Below are positions 42,229 through 50,336 of a DNA stretch of 64,000 nt, piece after piece (position 1 is the first letter of the stretch; each line of letters starts with the position of its first letter). The stretch is from Luteimonas huabeiensis HB2 (GTDB taxonomy: Bacteria > Pseudomonadota > Gammaproteobacteria > Xanthomonadales > Xanthomonadaceae), in assembly GCF_000559025.1 (NCBI RefSeq), contig NZ_JAAN01000014.1:62001-126000 (forward strand). Reading direction: 5' to 3'. Under the pieces are notes generated by a model. That model saw only the letters and a list, made by a program, of their open reading frames with translations. It was not told the origin of the DNA and searched no databases. The position numbers and the translations under genes were made by a program.

Positions 42229-43911
42229 TCAGGTCGTGGAGCCGCTGGTCGTATCGGCGTCCAGGTCCATCAGGCGACGTGCCAACCGGAGCAGGCGAAA
42301 GAGCTTGACCAGTCCGGTGTCGCTGAGACGGGGTATGTCCGCCGTGCCGAGCGCGCTTCCTAACAACAGCGCACCGAGTGTCGCTTCCAAGTCCAGCGGC
42401 TGAGGCGGCCGTTCGGCGCCCTGGCGCTGGCTCAGGGCATGCAGTAGCGCCAGGACGGTTCGACCGAATGTCGGCAACGAGGAAGGGTCATCGAGGTGAC
42501 ACGTGAAGCCGACGCCCGCGTCGGTTGCCTCAATGCGGTTGGCAAGCTGCGCCTCTCCGGCGATCTCATGGGCGAACTGCGCGATGTGTGTGCGCAGTCC
42601 GTCAGGCGTATCCAGCCCCGGTTCGATGTACCAGACGTCAGAGATGGGAAACAGGCCGCCGGCTTGGACGGGAATTGCCCGTAGCACGCTGTCTCGGAAG
42701 TCGGGACGATCCTCGCCGGTATGTTCCGCGACCAGTTGCTGGATCGCCTGCAACCGCTCAGTGCTTGCCGCGGGCGAGACGATGTGGCCTTGCAGTCGGT
42801 GTTCTTCGTCGCCTTCGGATGGCGCGTGCGTCGAAGGGGCCGCCGATGGAGCCTTGGGTGGCTGGGCCTGCCTGATGGCGGGCTGGGATTGGCTCTCCTT
42901 CGTGACGTCGGCCGCCTGATGAGTTCCCGCTAGGGGTTGGAGCCTGAGCGGCGGCGTGGCCGACATGGAGGCAGGCTCCGGCGTCGAAGGTTCAGTAGGC
43001 AAGCTCGGCGGACTGGTCACGGCGCGCTGCCGGCTTTCGACATTGACGATATCCAGTTCCAGCGCGTTGTAGTCGATGCCCAGCAGGTCCGACATCTGGC
43101 CGATCAGTTCGTCCTGGACGCGTTGGGCGGTGAAGGCGTCGGGCCGGGTATCGAACTGCGCCAGGACTTCATGGAACAGCGTAGTGAAATCGGTCGGCAG
43201 CGCCTTGCCCTGTGCCCGCGTCTCCCAAGCCCATTCGGCGGCCTTGCGAAGGACGGCCAGCCGCTCGGCTTGATGTCGGCCGAGCCCACCATAGAGGATG
43301 TTGGGGATCGCGGGCAGCAGGTAGCGCACGGTGTCTTGCATGCGACTGATGTGCGATTGCTGGATCGGATAGCCGTCGGCAGCAAGGCGGCGGGCGAGTT
43401 CGGACTGCGACAGCGGTTTGCTGTTCTCCTGCTCATACAGCTCGCGTGCTTTTTCGATGCCCAACGCACGTTCGATGAACGTGAGGCCGCCATGTAGTTC
43501 GTTCTCGGCCAGGTGACCGGTGAGTGCGATGATTTCGCCGCGTTCGGGCCAGGGGCGGAACAAACAGGAGATGCGGAAGAAGCGCTCGTCCTTCGTCTCC
43601 GACCACAGCTCGCGCAGGATCGCCAGCCGCGTGTTGCCACCATTGCGGATGATGTAGTGGTCGGCGTCGGGACGTCGGGTGATCGGTGGCGGCGCGTCCA
43701 GGCCACGCTCACGGATCGACGCCTTGATTTCGTCGTACAGCGGATTGCGGGTGATGCGCGGATCCAACTCGTAGGGGCGCAGCTCGTCGAGCGTCACGAC
43801 CATGGGCGTGTCCGCGATGGGATCGCTCAGTGTCCGTGCGGCGGGGCCTTGCCGTTGGAAGCCCTCGGCCAGCAGCTTCGAGGCCATGTCGGCCGGCGTC
43901 AGCTCAGCCAT
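42229..43911 (-). CDS. parB: ICE-type ParB partition protein (TIGR03764)
   Basis: A 560-aa ParB-like protein. The N-terminal ParB/Srx domain contains VTLDELRPYELDPRITRNPL and IIRNGGNTRLAILRELW, followed by an HTH (LSQSELARRLAADGYPIQQS). A long Pro/Ser/Thr-rich linker leads to a C-terminal domain. The ATG at 43911 overlaps the HicA-like gene stop by 8 bp. The long form is typical of PFGI-1-type ICEs and supports maintenance of the excised circle. Confidence 0.9.
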   Translation of the reverse strand: MAELTPADMASKLLAEGFQRQGPAARTLSDPIADTPMVVTLDELRPYELDPRITRNPLYDEIKASIRERGLDAPPPITRRPDADHYIIRNGGNTRLAILRELWSETKDERFFRISCLFRPWPERGEIIALTGHLAENELHGGLTFIERALGIEKARELYEQENSKPLSQSELARRLAADGYPIQQSHISRMQDTVRYLLPAIPNILYGGLGRHQAERLAVLRKAAEWAWETRAQGKALPTDFTTLFHEVLAQFDTRPDAFTAQRVQDELIGQMSDLLGIDYNALELDIVNVESRQRAVTSPPSLPTEPSTPEPASMSATPPLRLQPLAGTHQAADVTKESQSQPAIRQAQPPKAPSAAPSTHAPSEGDEEHRLQGHIVSPAASTERLQAIQQLVAEHTGEDRPDFRDSVLRAIPVQAGGLFPISDVWYIEPGLDTPDGLRTHIAQFAHEIAGEAQLANRIEATDAGVGFTCHLDDPSSLPTFGRTVLALLHALSQRQGAERPPQPLDLEATLGALLLGSALGTADIPRLSDTGLVKLFRLLRLARRLMDLDADTTSGSTT

Positions 43912-44146
43912 GGCCGTCTCCTGGCTCGCTGGCCTGCCGATCGGCACGCCGCAGCTGGGCTCGCGCGTTGCGCGCGGCCCGGTGGTCGCTGGCCGTGGAG
44001 CAGGTATAGATGGGCGGCAGGCCCGGCTTCGTGAACTTCAGGTGGCCGCCGGGCGTGCGTACCACCTCCCAGCCCTCGCGCAGCGCGAAGGCGATCAGGC
44101 CGCGAAGCTGCTTGTGCCCGCGCGTCAGGTCATGGGCGCTGGACAT
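43904..44146 (-). CDS. HicA-like small protein between parA and parB
   Basis: An 80-aa protein with the HicA fold signature: REGWEVVRTPGGHLKFTKPG (with the putative catalytic His) and STASDHRAARNARAQLRRA. HicA proteins are mRNA-cleaving toxins paired with HicB, but no HicB is present nearby. It overlaps parA by 17 bp and parB by 8 bp, so it is translated with the partition genes and may be a domesticated relative. Confidence 0.7.
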   Translation of the reverse strand: MSSAHDLTRGHKQLRGLIAFALREGWEVVRTPGGHLKFTKPGLPPIYTCSTASDHRAARNARAQLRRADRQASEPGDGHG

Positions 44147-44993
44147 GGCCTGTCTCCCGCGGCGCCTTCCCGTCTACCTGGCTGAAGGCCGCCTGCCAAT
44201 GCGGCAGCAGCTCGCACGCGACCGCGCGGATCGTCTCCAGCGCGCTTGGTGCGCTGCGTCCGGTGGGGCGCCGGTTCTCCACCCGATGCACGGGCAGTCC
44301 CTGCGTCGCCGCGCGCGGATAGGCTTCGATCGCCGGAACGGCGGTGTCCAGCACGCGCACGTCGCTGCGCCCGTCGAATATCTGGCGCAATGCCTGCTGG
44401 ATCACGCGGGCGTTGGCCGACACCGGATGCACGCGGTTGAGCAGCAGGCTCAGATGGGGCGGCTTGATGCCCAGATGCCGGTAAGGCGCGATGTCCTCGA
44501 TCAGCTGCAGCGTCCCTCGCCGCAACTCTCGGGCCGCGAGGATTTCCGGCGTCACCGGCGACAGCGCCATGTCGGAGGCCAGGACGGCCATCTCCAGGAG
44601 CGCGCTGCGCGCTCCCTGCGTGTCGAGCAGCACCAGGTCGTAGCTCGCCTGGAAGGTGGGGAGCAGATGCCGGAGCCGCAGGCGCCCATCGGGCGCATGG
44701 AGCAGCAGCGTGTTCAACTGCCCCTTGTCGTCGTTGGAGAGCACCACGTCGAGCCGATCGATGTACGTCCGGGAAACCAACTGTTCCAGGTCGCGCTCGT
44801 TGAAGGCCAGCAATTCGTAGATCCCGCTCGGTGCGCGATGCGCGAGCGGGTAATAGCTCGAAAGCGTCGGCTGGACGTCCAGGTCGACCAGCAGGACGCG
44901 CAGCCCTGCGTCGGCGGCGAACCCGCCCAGGTTCGCGGTCGTCGTGGTCTTGCCGACGCCGCCCTTGGTGGAAATGATGGAGATGACCAGCAT
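44130..44993 (-). CDS. parA: ParA/Soj-type partition ATPase
   Basis: A 287-aa ParA ATPase. Deviant Walker A STKGGVGKTTTTANLGGFAA at the N-terminus, Walker A' LLVDLDVQPTLS and Walker B YDLVLLDTQGA. The first partition gene downstream of AlpA. In ICEs of this class ParA is needed for stable maintenance of the excised element. Confidence 0.95.
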   Translation of the reverse strand: MLVISIISTKGGVGKTTTTANLGGFAADAGLRVLLVDLDVQPTLSSYYPLAHRAPSGIYELLAFNERDLEQLVSRTYIDRLDVVLSNDDKGQLNTLLLHAPDGRLRLRHLLPTFQASYDLVLLDTQGARSALLEMAVLASDMALSPVTPEILAARELRRGTLQLIEDIAPYRHLGIKPPHLSLLLNRVHPVSANARVIQQALRQIFDGRSDVRVLDTAVPAIEAYPRAATQGLPVHRVENRRPTGRSAPSALETIRAVACELLPHWQAAFSQVDGKAPRETGHVQRP

Positions 44994-45028
44994 CGTCTGA
45001 TTCCTCGTCGCGTAGGTGAAGGACGGGG

Positions 45029-45247
45029 CTAGACGCGCTGGTTGCGGCGTTCAGCGATCCATTGCTCGACTTCGTGCGAGTCCCAACCGACTGCGCGAAT
45101 CCCGAGACGAATGGCCTGCGGGAACTTGCCGGCCCGCATCAGGTTGTAGATGTGCGCGCGCTTGAATCCGGTCTTTGCCTCAACCTCGTCGCGGCGAAGG
45201 ATGCGGCGCTCGCCCGCCGGCAGCGGAAGGGATTGGTCCTCCGTCAT
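45029..45247 (-). CDS. AlpA-family excisionase/regulator
   Basis: A 72-aa MerR-like HTH protein with LRRDEVEAKTGFKRAHIYNL and WDSHEVEQWIAERRNQR. AlpA proteins activate integrase genes or act as excisionases. The start at 45247 is set by GGAG eight bases upstream. The nested dyad at 45250-45291 directly precedes it. Confidence 0.88.
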   Translation of the reverse strand: MTEDQSLPLPAGERRILRRDEVEAKTGFKRAHIYNLMRAGKFPQAIRLGIRAVGWDSHEVEQWIAERRNQRV

Positions 45248-45249
45248 GG

Positions 45250-45291
45250 GGATCACTCCTTAGCGCTCAGGAGCGCTTGTTAGGGTGATCC
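45250..45291. promoter_or_regulatory. Nested dyad upstream of alpA
   Basis: Outer arms GGATCAC/GTGATCC (45250-45256 and 45285-45291) and inner AGCGCTC/GAGCGCT (45262-45277) share nearly one centre. It lies immediately before the AlpA start; an autoregulatory operator is plausible. A further palindrome, ACCGCA/TGCGGT, lies at 45322-45335. Confidence 0.45.
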
Positions 45292-45368
45292 GTAGTTGAT
45301 TAGTCCTTGCCGGGGATGAACACCGCAAATGCGGTTTCCGCGACCGCAGATACGGGCTTGCGTTTGCG

Positions 45369-46097
45369 CTAGTGCGCCGCGCGCAACTTGCGGCGTGCCT
45401 GGGCGAACTTCGACTGCAAGGTGCGTTCGGTGATACCCATCAGGGATCCATGGTGCGCGATCAGCGCGCTGATCACCGCCTCCTGGCTGGTGAAGCGTGA
45501 GTACGGTACGCCGGATGGGGTGCGGCCGAGCATGACATCGAGCATCGCGCCGATGACGTTCAGGTAAGTCGACTCGGACCGATCGCTGAGCGGACAAGGT
45601 GCGCAGGACGCAACCGGAGCATCCTGCTTTTTCATCTGTTCCTGCAGCGTCCGCAACTGATGGCGGCACAGGTCAAGTTGTGATTTCAGCACTTCGCGTT
45701 CCACCAGCAGGGCACGGCCGGCTTCGATGGTGATGACCGGGTGGGCAATGCGCTCGGAGCGCGAGAAGAGAAAGGGCGGACGCTGCTCGGGATAGGTGTG
45801 AAGCATCCACCGCTTCAGGTCGACATGGCGAATGGTGAGGTCGGGGGAGTCCCAAAGCGACTCGTCGTGCATCGTGATGCCGTTCTGGCCGTAGGGCAGC
45901 TCGCCGTGGAAGATCGCGTCGTAGATGCGATCGGAGTAAAGGCGCAGCTCGTTGCAATGCGGGCAATCCAGGGTTGCCGGAAGCGTCCGTGATCGCACAC
46001 CGGCCAGGATGTCCTCCCGAAACCGGAACAGCCCGGCCCATCGGATCGCGGCATCAATAGGCCGGTAGTACACGGCCGAAAGTGAGTTCCGTTGCAT
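45369..46097 (-). CDS. Conserved ICE protein near the right end, unknown function
   Basis: A 242-aa soluble protein. An N-terminal part (YYRPIDAAIRWAGLFRFRED) is followed by a CPHC pair, a long helix around residues 140-160 (EREVLKSQLDLCRHQLRTLQ) and a C-terminal HTH-like part (GITERTLQSKFAQARRKLRA). It is probably DNA-binding. It sits at the element end where ICEclc-like elements have regulators of transfer; role unknown. Confidence 0.65.
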   Translation of the reverse strand: MQRNSLSAVYYRPIDAAIRWAGLFRFREDILAGVRSRTLPATLDCPHCNELRLYSDRIYDAIFHGELPYGQNGITMHDESLWDSPDLTIRHVDLKRWMLHTYPEQRPPFLFSRSERIAHPVITIEAGRALLVEREVLKSQLDLCRHQLRTLQEQMKKQDAPVASCAPCPLSDRSESTYLNVIGAMLDVMLGRTPSGVPYSRFTSQEAVISALIAHHGSLMGITERTLQSKFAQARRKLRAAH

Positions 46098-46654
46098 GTG
46101 GCTGTCTCCGTGCTGCCGCTACCTCATCGAAGGCTCCTCTGCGCCCAGCTCAAGGCTGATGCGTCGATATCCTGAGACCGGCGTGGTCGGGTAACGGGCC
46201 ACATTGCCGGAGGGTGTTCAGCCGCACGAAGAGAGGGAGTTACCCTTCGACCCCTCTGGGCGTAGCATGTGAACTGCCAACAGCCACGTCCGCCGATGGC
46301 GGGCTGGCGGAGGGTGACTGCGCTGGTGGTGACGATGCGGATCGTCACGGCGACAGGCGGCAGGTCACACCACTGTCATGGTCGTGAGCGTCCAGTGAGC
46401 CGCCGTGCTTGACAAGTCTCGTTCCGAATACTGTGTGCTACTTGCGATCTATCGAGGGACGAAATCCGGTCCTGTCGTCGCAAGTGATGCCTGGCACCGG
46501 GTCGATCTCACCTGTTGCAGACCCGTTGGGTCTGCTGATAGATCGAAATGGAATTGCCAAGCGGGTGGACGCGAGCGTAGCCGACCCCTCCGGCTTGATC
46601 GCATGGGGCGCCAGGCGCAGCGATGCCAGGCAGATGCCGGCCACGGCAGCCGAG
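46098..46654. other. Noncoding right-end region of ICE-A
   Basis: About 560 bp without a credible gene between the 242-aa gene and the short remnant behind the XRE gene. Open frames on both strands lack family signals. It should contain the promoter of the 45369 gene; no clear boxes were identified. Confidence 0.4.
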
Positions 46655-46774
46655 CTACGGCGCTACGCCGAACAGGCTTTCGGCGGCTGCCGCTATCAGC
46701 TTGGCCTGCGGAATGTCCGCGCCGGGCGCTACCAAGTCGAGCCAGGCCTCCAGCCTGGTTTTCGACAGAGTCAC
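46655..46774 (-). pseudogene. Truncated partner gene behind the XRE regulator
   Basis: A 39-codon frame starting at a GTG that overlaps the XRE stop (GTGA), beginning with residues VTLSKTRLEAWLDLV and containing AKLIAAAAESLFGV before an early stop. Such coupling is typical of a toxin-antitoxin or regulator pair; here the second gene seems cut short. The family (HipA-like or nucleotidyltransferase-like) cannot be decided from 39 residues. Confidence 0.35.
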
Positions 46775-47136
46775 GGCATGGACTTCGTGTCGGGCGGTAG
46801 GGCTGAGCTGGTGCGCTTGCCGGTGGCGCGCAATCGGCGTGCGGGCGGTGGTGCCAGGGCCAGGTCCTGGAGCTTCCGTCCAACCCTGTCGTCGGCGGCA
46901 AGCGCTTGCAGGTCCTCCTCCAGACCGAGCACGGCCAACACCCGGACGTAAGAACCCAGCGTCGCACCCGGGTCGCCGGCTTCCACCTTGTATACGGTGG
47001 TCCGTGAGATACCCGCCCGCTGCGCCACGACGGCGTTGCTCAGCTTGCGCCGTAAGCGGGCCAAGCGCAGCCTCTCGCCCAGGTCGGAGAGCAGACGTTG
47101 CTCCTGTGGGAAAACGACGGGAGGTTTGCGAGGCAT
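46771..47136 (-). CDS. XRE-family HTH regulator (antitoxin-like)
   Basis: A 121-aa protein: HTH at residues about 17-70 (LSDLGERLRLARLRRKLSNA and AQRAGISRTTVYKVEAGDPG), a C-terminal part LAADDRVGRKLQDLAL. The type is usually the antitoxin/regulator of a two-gene TA operon. The partner is apparently truncated. A TTTTGGGCAAAA palindrome lies 8 bp before the start. Confidence 0.8.
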   Translation of the reverse strand: MPRKPPVVFPQEQRLLSDLGERLRLARLRRKLSNAVVAQRAGISRTTVYKVEAGDPGATLGSYVRVLAVLGLEEDLQALAADDRVGRKLQDLALAPPPARRLRATGKRTSSALPPDTKSMP

Positions 47137-47143
47137 GTTTCTA

Positions 47144-47155
47144 TTTTGGGCAAAA
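47144..47155. promoter_or_regulatory. Putative XRE operator
   Basis: TTTTGGGCAAAA, an inverted repeat TTTTG/CAAAA, 8 bp upstream of the XRE start codon in an AT-rich patch. Autorepression is inferred from position. Confidence 0.45.
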
Positions 47156-47369
47156 CGTATGAAGATTGTCCATAATAGCGTTAACTTCTCCGAGACTGTC
47201 GCGGCACCGTCTGCGGCGGTCCGCTTGGCAGCGTGGGAGCCCTGACACTGGCTGTCGGTAGCCGTCGTTGGCCCCCGGTGGAACGTCTGCGTTGCCCAGC
47301 TTTGTGAAGCCGGCTAGACTAAGTCCAAGCGTCAGTCCAAGCGCTGCGCGGACTAGCGGGAAAAGCGTT

Positions 47370-47393
47370 CCAACTCAACCACATAGGAGTTGG
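47370..47393. other. Hairpin flanking the att site
   Basis: CCAACTC and GAGTTGG arms (10-nt loop) directly adjoin the tRNA-Gly-like att sequence on the ICE-A side. Possible recombinase or accessory-protein site. Confidence 0.4.
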
Positions 47394-47417
47394 ATTCGAT
47401 TCGCTTCACCCGCTCCA
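47394..47417. other. Attachment site: 3' end of a tRNA-Gly gene (ICE-ICE junction)
   Basis: The sequence TTCGATTCGCTTCACCCGCT followed by CCA corresponds to the T-loop, 3' acceptor strand and CCA end of a tRNA-Gly. The upstream 50 bp do not form the rest of a tRNA and the T-stem does not pair, so this is not a functional tRNA gene but the short repeat an ICE carries at its end. ICEclc-family elements use the 3' end of tRNA-Gly. The integrase starts 240 bp away. Confidence 0.8.
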
Positions 47418-47434
47418 CTTCAGCTTTCCATGGT

Positions 47435-47516
47435 GTTCCAAGGACGTCCATGGAGTGTTGCAAGTCATTGTCACGGTTCGGCTTTTCCAGAAAAGCCGTT
47501 CCAGTGACGTCCAGCG
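47435..47516. repeat. Direct repeats and hairpin between att and integrase
   Basis: GTTCCAAGGACGTCCATGG (47435-47453) and GTTCCAGTGACGTCCAGCG (47498-47516) are imperfect direct repeats. Between them lies a 7-bp hairpin, GGCTTTT/AAAAGCC (47480-47497). Positions fit integrase arm sites or AlpA/excisionase sites. Confidence 0.5.
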
Positions 47517-47655
47517 AAATCCACTGACGGCCGGCCCAAACTGGTACAAAAAGTGGCCCAAACAATGCGCGAACTTCCCCTGCCGCATTGTTGCTGGAGG
47601 AGCCGAGGTCCGATGGGAAACATGGCACTCAACTCGCTTTCATGGAGTTGGGATC

Positions 47656-49581
47656 ATGCTTTCAGACCTCATGGCCCGGCAGGCCAAGTCCACCGGCAAG
47701 CCATACGCACTGGCCGACTTCGACGGCCTCTATCTCTACGTTTCCGCCATCGGCACCAAGGCTTGGCACTTCCGCTATTCGTGGTTTGGCAAGCGTGAGC
47801 GCATCACCCTAGGCAACTATCCGGCGCTTTCCCTGAAGGACGCCCGTGCACTTCGCGATGAAGCCCGCTCGCTGCTCGCCAAGGGCGTCAATCCCCACAG
47901 CGAACGCAAGCGCAAGCGGCACGCGATCGTCCTGGCCGGCGAGCACACCTTCATGGCCGTCTACGAGCAATGGCTGGCCCATCGCCGGCTCTCGCTGGAG
48001 GAAGGACGGCAGACCAGCCTGGAACAGATCGGGCGCGTCTTCAAGAAAGATGTGTTCCCCTCGCTACGGCACCTGACCATCTACGAAATCACCCGCGCGC
48101 ACCTGCTGGACATCATCGGCAAGGTGGAGAAGCGCGGCTCGCTGTCCGTGGCCGAGAAGCTGAGGACCTGGTTCACCCAGTTGTTCACCTACGCCACGGT
48201 GGCGATTCCCAACATGGGCGATAACCCGTCCAGGGACCTGGAAGTGGTCGCGCTGCCGTTGCCGCCTGTCGAACACAACCCGTTCCTGCGCATGCACGAG
48301 CTGCCGGTTATGCTGCAGACACTGCGCAAGTACCGCGGGCGCCTGAACACGCAGTTGGGCATCCGGCTGCTGATGCTCACTGGTGTGCGCACCGGCGAGC
48401 TTCGCTTCGCCACGCCCGATCAGTTCGACCTCGACCGGGGCCTGTGGGTCATCCCGGTGGCCAGGCTCAAGCAGCGCGCGCTGCTGACCAAGAAGAAGCG
48501 CAAGCGTCTCATCGACATCCCGCCCTACATCGTGCCGCTGTCGGTGCAGGCGCAGGAGATCGTTCGCCACCTGTTGGACCAATGCAAGCCTGCCCAGGTC
48601 CATCTCATCCCAGGCGACTGGTGCCTGAAGAACCCGATCAGCGAGAACACGCTCAACGCCGCGCTCAAGCGCATGGGCTACGAGGACCAGCTCACGGGGC
48701 ATGGCATCCGGGCGACGATCTCGACGGCGCTGAACGAACTCGGCTACCCGAAGAAATGGGTGGATGCCCAGCTATCGCATGCCGATCCAGACAAGATCAG
48801 CGCGACCTACAACCATGCCGAATACGTCGAGCAACGCCGCGTCATGATGCAGGACTGGGCTGATCGCCTGGACCTGTTCGAGCAGAACCAGGTCGAGGTT
48901 GCCAGCCGGCATCTGACCATCACGCTCCAGGGCCTGCCGACCATCGCCGGCCAGGCGGCCGTGCAGCCGCCGGTGGTCGACCTCACCGCGCCGCAGCTGA
49001 TCGTGACCGCGCCGACGTCCAACCAACCCGAAGCGCCGGCATCGGTGCAGCGGCTGTCGGCCGTGCGCATGCCCGAGTACGCGCGGCCGCGCCTGTCGGA
49101 GGTGCAGCGCGGACGCCTGCAGGTGCTGGAGACCTTCGAGGCGCCGCACAACCTCTCGGTGGCGGACTACGCCAAGCTCGCGGGCAAGTCGCGCCGCTGG
49201 ATCACCTACGAGATCCAGGCCGGCAACCTGCTGTCGATCCACATGGGGCACCGCGGGCAGCGCGTGCCAGACTGGCAGCTCGATCCGCTCAAGCGCAGGC
49301 TGGTCCAGTCTGTCCTGAAGCAACTGCCACGGGGCGTCGACACCTGGGACATCTACCACGCACTCCTGCGCTCGTACGAGGCTCTCGGGACACGGCCGGC
49401 CATCGAAGCCGTCAACCCAACGAACCTGCACCTTGCCGCGCGGCTGGTGGCCGCACAGTGCATGCAGGCGAGCGAGCCAGTCGTGACGACAGAGTTCCCT
49501 GAGCAGGTCCGGCAAAGCGTGCAGCGGCTGGTGCGCGAAGCCGTCGCTGCCGATGCCGCCGAAGTGGCGCCCGGAGACTGA
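47656..49581 (+). CDS. int: ICEclc-type tyrosine integrase
   Basis: A 641-aa site-specific recombinase. N-terminal DUF4102-like arm-binding domain (GKPYALADFDGLYLYV), SAM-like core-binding domain, then catalytic residues: Arg in MLTGVRTGELRF, His-x-x-Arg in LTGHGIRATIS, His in AQLSHADPD and Tyr in ISATYNHAEYVEQ. An extra C-terminal region of about 200 residues is present, as in the long IntB13 integrase of ICEclc. It inserts ICE-B at the tRNA-Gly end. The ATG at 47656 starts the family core at the usual place. Confidence 0.92.
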   Translation: MLSDLMARQAKSTGKPYALADFDGLYLYVSAIGTKAWHFRYSWFGKRERITLGNYPALSLKDARALRDEARSLLAKGVNPHSERKRKRHAIVLAGEHTFMAVYEQWLAHRRLSLEEGRQTSLEQIGRVFKKDVFPSLRHLTIYEITRAHLLDIIGKVEKRGSLSVAEKLRTWFTQLFTYATVAIPNMGDNPSRDLEVVALPLPPVEHNPFLRMHELPVMLQTLRKYRGRLNTQLGIRLLMLTGVRTGELRFATPDQFDLDRGLWVIPVARLKQRALLTKKKRKRLIDIPPYIVPLSVQAQEIVRHLLDQCKPAQVHLIPGDWCLKNPISENTLNAALKRMGYEDQLTGHGIRATISTALNELGYPKKWVDAQLSHADPDKISATYNHAEYVEQRRVMMQDWADRLDLFEQNQVEVASRHLTITLQGLPTIAGQAAVQPPVVDLTAPQLIVTAPTSNQPEAPASVQRLSAVRMPEYARPRLSEVQRGRLQVLETFEAPHNLSVADYAKLAGKSRRWITYEIQAGNLLSIHMGHRGQRVPDWQLDPLKRRLVQSVLKQLPRGVDTWDIYHALLRSYEALGTRPAIEAVNPTNLHLAARLVAAQCMQASEPVVTTEFPEQVRQSVQRLVREAVAADAAEVAPGD

Positions 49582-49608
49582 TCAAGCCAGGGGCGCGCCG
49601 AAGTTCGG

Positions 49609-50232
49609 TCAGGCGCTTGCCAGGAGCGCTTGGAAGAACGGCTCCAGGCGGGTGCTGTCCGTATTTCGACGGCTCAGGAAGTACGTGGTGAGCGTCAGCG
49701 CGCCCTCTTGCAAGGGACGCTGGACAACGCCAAGGGAACGATGACCCTCGATGCGGGCGGCGGGTGCCAGGCAGACGCCGTAGCCGGCGGCCACCAAGGT
49801 CATCATCAACCCGAACGACGTGGCCGTCGTGACGGCCGAGGGGACGACGCTGGCTGCCGTCAGCAGTGAGTCGATTTGCCTGCAGTAGCCCACACAGCCA
49901 CGGCCATCCAGGGCGATCCAAGGGTAGTCGGCCGCCTGATCTAGGGACACTGACGCGAAGGCCAGCAAGGGGTGATGGGCCGACACGGCCAGCGCCAGCG
50001 CATCGCGCCAGACGGGGCGGACATCGATGCCTTCAGGGGCTGTGGGCGACTGGCAGAGGCCCGCCTCGAAAGCCCCCGCGAGCAGTCCTCGATGCTGATC
50101 CTCCAAGCGCTCTTCGTGAAGACGAATCGGGTTGTCCGGATAGCGCCGACGGTGTACCGCCATCGGTACCGACAACCTGGGATAGGCCAGGCAGTCCGAC
50201 AGGGCAATGTTCAAAGGATCGGAAGCGATCAT
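49609..50232 (-). CDS. LysR-type effector-binding domain without HTH
   Basis: A 207-aa protein containing only the LysR substrate-binding domain (YPDNPIRLHEERLEDQHRGL to LVAAGYGVCLAPAAR). The N-terminal HTH of about 85 residues is missing and not found upstream. It either is a remnant or acts with the divergent XRE protein (50337), as a split sensor and DNA-binding pair. Starts at 50277 and 50232 are both possible; no clear ribosome site. Confidence 0.7.
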   Translation of the reverse strand: MIASDPLNIALSDCLAYPRLSVPMAVHRRRYPDNPIRLHEERLEDQHRGLLAGAFEAGLCQSPTAPEGIDVRPVWRDALALAVSAHHPLLAFASVSLDQAADYPWIALDGRGCVGYCRQIDSLLTAASVVPSAVTTATSFGLMMTLVAAGYGVCLAPAARIEGHRSLGVVQRPLQEGALTLTTYFLSRRNTDSTRLEPFFQALLASA

Positions 50233-50336
50233 CGTGTCACCCGCACAACGCCGACACTGGAAAAAACCGCGTGCCATCGGTCAATGAGATAAGTTTAACG
50301 TGGTTTAAATTCGAGTGAAACGTGACGCTTCTGTTG

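Larger units (their letters stand above)
1..47417 (-). mobile_element. ICE-A: right-hand part of an ICEclc/PFGI-1-type integrative conjugative element
   Basis: A continuous run of ICE families on the minus strand: partition and replication genes, a block of ICE-specific unknown genes, the type G T4SS and its cargo. It ends at the tRNA-Gly-like attachment sequence at 47394-47417. The left end, with relaxase, TraG and integrase, would lie outside the window. The gene order matches the ICEclc family, where the ParA end and the integrase end meet at the attachment site. The boundary at 47417 is inferred from the att-like sequence and the integrase beyond it. Confidence 0.8.

Noticed and set aside
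46409..46951. 180-codon plus-strand frame
   Set aside because: No family features; it is antisense to the XRE gene and its truncated partner and begins in a noncoding region.
47340..47417. Complete tRNA-Gly gene
   Set aside because: Only the T-loop and 3' acceptor/CCA part match; the upstream bases do not form D and anticodon arms and the T-stem does not pair. It is an att remnant.
47353..47628. 91-codon minus-strand frame across the att site
   Set aside because: It crosses the recombination site and its repeats; coding there is unlikely and no family is visible.
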